Source of the DNA: Oscillospiraceae bacterium
Lineage (GTDB): Bacteria > Bacillota_A > Clostridia > Oscillospirales > Ruminococcaceae
Direction: 5' to 3'
DNA: 7,830 bases
Assembly (NCBI GenBank): GCA_900766795.1
Contig: CAAFWX010000142.1
Location: 1 to 7,830, forward strand
A program made the translations under genes and the position numbers. The notes beneath the pieces are model-generated. The model was not told where the DNA came from. It saw only the letters and a program-made list of their open reading frames with translations, and ran no database searches. This document shows positions 5,637 through 7,830 of this stretch, piece by piece (positions within the stretch are counted from its first letter, which is position 1; each line of letters starts with the position of its first letter).

Positions 5637-5707
5637 GCGGGAAAAGCCGTGTGCGAAACCCTCGTGCTGCTCTCGAAAAAATATTTTCAAAAATGTACAA
5701 AAACCAC

Positions 5708-5736
5708 TTGATTTTTTTATTAAGATATGATATAAT
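5708..5736 (+). promoter_or_regulatory. Sigma-A promoter of rpmE
   Basis: TTGATT (5708-5713), a 17-base AT-rich spacer, and a perfect TATAAT (5731-5736) with an extended TGA -10. The predicted start is near 5743, giving a leader of about 39 bases to the rpmE ATG. It lies downstream of the previous terminator, so rpmE is transcribed independently. Confidence 0.85.
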
Positions 5737-5781
5737 ACTATCTTGTAATGATACAAAATTCACGAATTGAGGTGAACAAGA

Positions 5782-5985
5782 ATGAAGGAAGGTATCCATC
5801 CCGCATACGAAGCAACCGTGATCAAGTGCGCTTGCGGTAATGAAATCCCTACACGTTCCACAAAGAAGGACATCAGAGTTGAAATCTGCTCTAAGTGCCA
5901 CCCCTTCTTTACCGGAAAGCAGAAGCTGGTAGACACCGGCGGACGTGTTGACAGATTCAAGAAGCGTTACAATCTCGGCAAGTGA
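5782..5985 (+). CDS. rpmE: 50S ribosomal protein L31, zinc-binding type
   Basis: A complete protein of 67 residues, the usual L31 length. The start [19 protein letters not shown] and the KRY-containing C-terminus are characteristic. Four cysteines, C16, C18, C36 and C39 (CxC and CxxC), form the zinc site, so this is the C+ form that can serve as a zinc store, in contrast to the cysteine-free paralogue made under zinc limitation. It is part of the large ribosomal subunit, at the bridge to the small subunit. The ribosome binding site is GAGGTG at 5769-5774, 7 bases before the ATG. It forms its own unit, with a promoter at 5708-5736 and a terminator at 6059-6093. No zinc-repressor (Zur) operator was recognised. 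Confidence 0.98.
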   Translation: MKEGIHPAYEATVIKCACGNEIPTRSTKKDIRVEICSKCHPFFTGKQKLVDTGGRVDRFKKRYNLGK

Positions 5986-6001
5986 TTTCCGTTTACGGAA
6001 A
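5986..6001 (+). repeat. Small hairpin abutting the rpmE stop codon
   Basis: TTTCCG (5986-5991) and CGGAAA (5996-6001) form a 6-bp stem (7 if the inner T-A pair forms) directly after the TGA. It lacks a T-tract, and the proper terminator lies about 60 bases further on, so an mRNA-stabilising role is more likely than termination. Confidence 0.4.
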
Positions 6002-6058
6002 AGGCGTATAAAACAGGCGCTGTCGCTTAGTCGAAAGGCTGCAAAAACACACGAAAAG

Positions 6059-6093
6059 AACTCACGCGTAATACAATTATGCGTGAGTTTTTT
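6059..6093 (+). terminator. Intrinsic terminator of rpmE
   Basis: A 13-bp stem, 6059-6071 (AACTCACGCGTAA) with 6077-6089, fully paired if one G-U is allowed, with a 5-base loop and six Ts at 6088-6093. The stem begins with an A-run on its 5' side that could make it partly bidirectional, but no minus-strand gene ends here. Confidence 0.93.
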
Positions 6094-6138
6094 CACCCCA
6101 AAAATGCGAAAACAGTCACATTATAACGGAGGAAACGC

Positions 6139-6759
6139 ATGGAGTACAGGACGATTGCAAAGCCCTGCGAGGCGCGCTTTGTCGAAAAGAAATCGGAGTT
6201 TATCGGCTATCTCTGCCCTGTCACGACGGAGGAGCAGGCGGTGGCTTTCATTGAGGAAATCCGCGCCATGCACCGAAAAGCAACCCACAACTGCTACGCC
6301 TACATTCTTCGCGAAAACAACGCCGCGCGCCACTCCGACGACGGCGAGCCGGGCGGCACGGCGGGCGTGCCTATCTACGAGGTGCTGCGCAAGGAGGGGC
6401 TGACGGACGTGTGCTGCGTTGTCACTCGGTATTTCGGCGGCATTATGCTGGGCGCGGGAGGGCTTGTCCGCGCCTACACCAAGGGCGCAAAGGACGCGGT
6501 GGACGCTGCGCAGATTAAGCTGATGGCGTCCGCTCAGCGGCTGGAGATTACCGTGGACTACTCCCTCTACGGGAAGCTTCCGCAGATTCTCGCGGATTTT
6601 GACGCTAGAACCGAAAACGAGGAGTTTTCCGACAACGTTAAGCTCACCGTCTGCATTCGCGAGGAAAACAGCGAAAAGCTTCAGGCTAAGCTGGTGGATT
6701 GCTGCAACGGTAATGTGGATATACAAATTTCACAAAATTTGTGGTATGATTTTGCGTAA
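6139..6759 (+). CDS. yigZ: YigZ/IMPACT (UPF0029) family protein
   Basis: A complete protein of 206 residues, typical for bacterial YigZ (YvyE in Bacillus subtilis). The N-terminal IMPACT domain carries the signature HSDDGEPGGTAGVPI (65-79) and RYFGG..LGxGGLVRAY (97-113), with the preceding HNCYAYILRE block (50-59). The C-terminal portion (about 135-200) is the small ferredoxin-like domain found after it in bacteria (DUF1949-type). Eukaryotic IMPACT modulates Gcn2 signalling; the bacterial role is not established, though a regulatory or translation-linked function has been proposed. The ATG is supported by GGAGG at 6128-6132, 6 bases upstream. It begins only 45 bases after the rpmE terminator and I found no convincing promoter there, so it may depend on readthrough or on a poorly conserved promoter. 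Confidence 0.95.
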   Translation: MEYRTIAKPCEARFVEKKSEFIGYLCPVTTEEQAVAFIEEIRAMHRKATHNCYAYILRENNAARHSDDGEPGGTAGVPIYEVLRKEGLTDVCCVVTRYFGGIMLGAGGLVRAYTKGAKDAVDAAQIKLMASAQRLEITVDYSLYGKLPQILADFDARTENEEFSDNVKLTVCIREENSEKLQAKLVDCCNGNVDIQISQNLWYDFA

Positions 6760-6789
6760 AACGACGAAAATAATAAAGTGAAAAAGGTT

Positions 6790-6817
6790 TTGCGGGGCGA
6801 AAAATGTAATATATAGT
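6790..6817 (+). promoter_or_regulatory. Tentative promoter ahead of the dGTPase gene
   Basis: TTGCGG (6790-6795) and TATAGT (6812-6817) with a 16-base spacer. If real, transcription would begin near 6824, immediately before the hairpin at 6827-6846, which would then be in the leader of the dGTPase gene. Both hexamers deviate from consensus, so confidence is low. Confidence 0.3.
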
Positions 6818-6826
6818 GTAAGGGAA

Positions 6827-6856
6827 AATCCTGCGCAAGCAGGATTGGCTTTTTTT
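6827..6856 (+). terminator. Hairpin and T-tract after yigZ, before the dGTPase gene
   Basis: A perfect 8-bp stem, AATCCTGC (6827-6834) with GCAGGATT (6839-6846), is closed by a GCAA tetraloop (GNRA class). It is followed by GGC and seven Ts (6850-6856). The three-base gap before the T-run makes it a slightly imperfect intrinsic terminator. It lies 67 bases after the yigZ stop and only 17 bases before the next ATG, so it could act as an attenuator as well as a terminator. Confidence 0.72.
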
Positions 6857-6873
6857 GACGGAAAGGCGGTCTT

Positions 6874-7830
6874 ATGCTCCCTCGCGAACGAACAATGCAA
6901 AACGAACGGCTCATTCTGAGCGAATATGCCTGCAAATCCGAGGACACTAAGGGGCGCGCTGTGCCCGAGAAGCCCGACGATTTCAGAACCGATTTCCAGC
7001 GCGACCGCGACAGGATTATCCACTGCAACGCATTCAGGCGGCTAAAGCACAAGACGCAGGTGTTCCTTATCCCCCACTCCGACCACTACCGCACGCGGCT
7101 CACGCATACGCTGGAGGTGAGCCAGATTTCCCGCACGGTTGCCGTGGCGCTGGGGCTTAACGAGGACTTGACGGAAGCGATTGCGCTTGGGCACGACCTC
7201 GGGCACACTCCTTTCGGGCACGACGGCGAGAGGACGCTGGACGCGCTTTTGCCGGGCGGCTTTGCGCACAACCTGCAAAGCAAGCGCGTTGTGGAGGTTC
7301 TCGAAAAGGACGGAAAAGGGCTTAACCTCACCGCAGAGGTCATTGACGGAATCGTGGGTCACACAGGAAAGCACGCTCCCCCGCATACGCTCGAGGGCAT
7401 GGTGGTGCGCTTCTGCGACAAGATTGCCTATATCAACCACGACATCGAGGACGCTATACGCGGCGGTGTTATCAGCCAGAAAGACCTGCCCGAAAATCCC
7501 GTTCGGATTCTCGGAGAAACAAAAACTCAGCGCATAACCACGCTCGTGCGGTCGCTCGTGGAAAACAGCGGAAAGGAAATCCGCATGGACGACGCCGTAA
7601 AAGCTGCGCACGACGAGCTGCGCTCTTTTATGTTTGAGCGCGTTTACCGCGCGGAGCCTACCATTGCCGAAAAGGACAAGGCGGCGCATATTATCGAGTT
7701 TCTGTTCAGATACTTTTTGGATAACCCGAAGAAGCTTCCCGAATTGTATCTAAAGCTTGCCGACAGGTTCGACCTGCCAACCGCTGTCGGCGATTTTATC
7801 AGCGGAATGACCGACGACTATGCCGTCGAC
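6874..7830 (+). CDS. dgt: dGTP triphosphohydrolase-like HD-domain protein, 3' end cut off
   Basis: 319 residues are visible, in frame to the window edge with no stop; family members of this branch are only slightly longer (about 330-345), so a short tail is missing. It probably hydrolyses dGTP or other dNTPs to nucleoside and triphosphate, controlling dNTP pools. The metal-binding HD set is complete: H78 (THTLEVSQI), H107 and D108 (GHDLGHTPFGH, 106-116) and D182 (RFCDKIAY). Also typical are KGRAVPE (26-32), TDFQRDRDRI (39-48), FRRLKHKTQVF (54-64) and DHYRTRL (70-76). The ATG at 6874 was chosen because the N-terminus RERTMQNERLILSEYA aligns with remembered homologues and a weak AAAGGCGG site lies at about 6862-6869. 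The ATG at 6895 has no such site. In many Clostridia this gene precedes dnaG and rpoD; here that lies outside the window. Confidence 0.93.
   Translation, partial: MLPRERTMQNERLILSEYACKSEDTKGRAVPEKPDDFRTDFQRDRDRIIHCNAFRRLKHKTQVFLIPHSDHYRTRLTHTLEVSQISRTVAVALGLNEDLTEAIALGHDLGHTPFGHDGERTLDALLPGGFAHNLQSKRVVEVLEKDGKGLNLTAEVIDGIVGHTGKHAPPHTLEGMVVRFCDKIAYINHDIEDAIRGGVISQKDLPENPVRILGETKTQRITTLVRSLVENSGKEIRMDDAVKAAHDELRSFMFERVYRAEPTIAEKDKAAHIIEFLFRYFLDNPKKLPELYLKLADRFDLPTAVGDFISGMTDDYAVD

Noticed and set aside
5518..6096. Minus-strand frame of 192 codons across the end of the mutase gene and rpmE
   Set aside because: It is antisense to rpmE and to two terminators, has no ribosome binding site, and its composition is unlike a protein.
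6121..6726. Minus-strand frame of 201 codons opposite yigZ
   Set aside because: It is a mirror of a clearly conserved gene; no motifs and no translation signals.
6855..6860. TTGACG as a -35 element for the dGTPase gene
   Set aside because: No -10 lies 16-19 bases downstream; that position is already inside the coding region.
7042..7689. Minus-strand frame of 215 codons opposite the dGTPase gene
   Set aside because: The plus strand encodes all HD metal-binding motifs here; the antisense frame is a codon-bias shadow.

Overview
The window looks like the end of a contig from a low-to-mid GC Bacillota (Clostridia) genome, most likely a gut member of the Oscillospiraceae/Ruminococcaceae. The reasons are strong AGGAGG-type ribosome binding sites, near-consensus sigma-A promoters (several with an extended -10), a PadR/HAAS(DUF1700)/DUF4097 operon, and a zinc-type ribosomal protein L31. 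The genus is a guess. Bases 1-20 are not biological: they match the end of the Illumina TruSeq adapter, so the true sequence begins at about base 21.

Left part (21-3613, all minus strand): transcription runs leftward from a promoter at 3330-3358 through a PadR-family repressor, a HAAS-domain membrane protein with a long low-complexity linker (start overlaps the padR stop as ATGA), a membrane-anchored DUF4097 beta-repeat protein (6-base gap that is itself the ribosome binding site), and, after 108 bases containing palindromes, a second DUF4097 protein without a signal peptide that is cut off by the adapter. PadR-HAAS-DUF4097 sets are a known Bacillota arrangement associated with envelope regulation; the ligand and output here cannot be read from sequence. 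The padR promoter and leader carry a duplicated 23-bp element, dyads and a long inverted repeat, the most interesting non-coding structure in the window. A small gene for an unrecognised 64-residue protein lies upstream on the same strand.

Right part (3614-7830, all plus strand): separate housekeeping units follow. These are an alpha-phosphoglucomutase-type phospho-sugar mutase with its own promoter and a UUCG-loop terminator; rpmE (L31) with its own promoter and terminator; a YigZ/IMPACT-family gene; and a dGTP triphosphohydrolase-like HD protein that runs off the right end, probably lacking only a short C-terminal tail. A hairpin with a T-tract sits 17 bases before the dGTPase start, so that gene is either expressed by readthrough or controlled by attenuation.

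No tRNA, rRNA, CRISPR, insertion sequence or phage gene was seen. No stretch longer than 300 bases lacks a gene; the longest gaps (3156-3418 and 3614-3889) hold the promoters and leader described below. I see no convincing wholly new system. The best leads are the padR control region, the unusual HAAS-protein linker and the unrecognised small gene.
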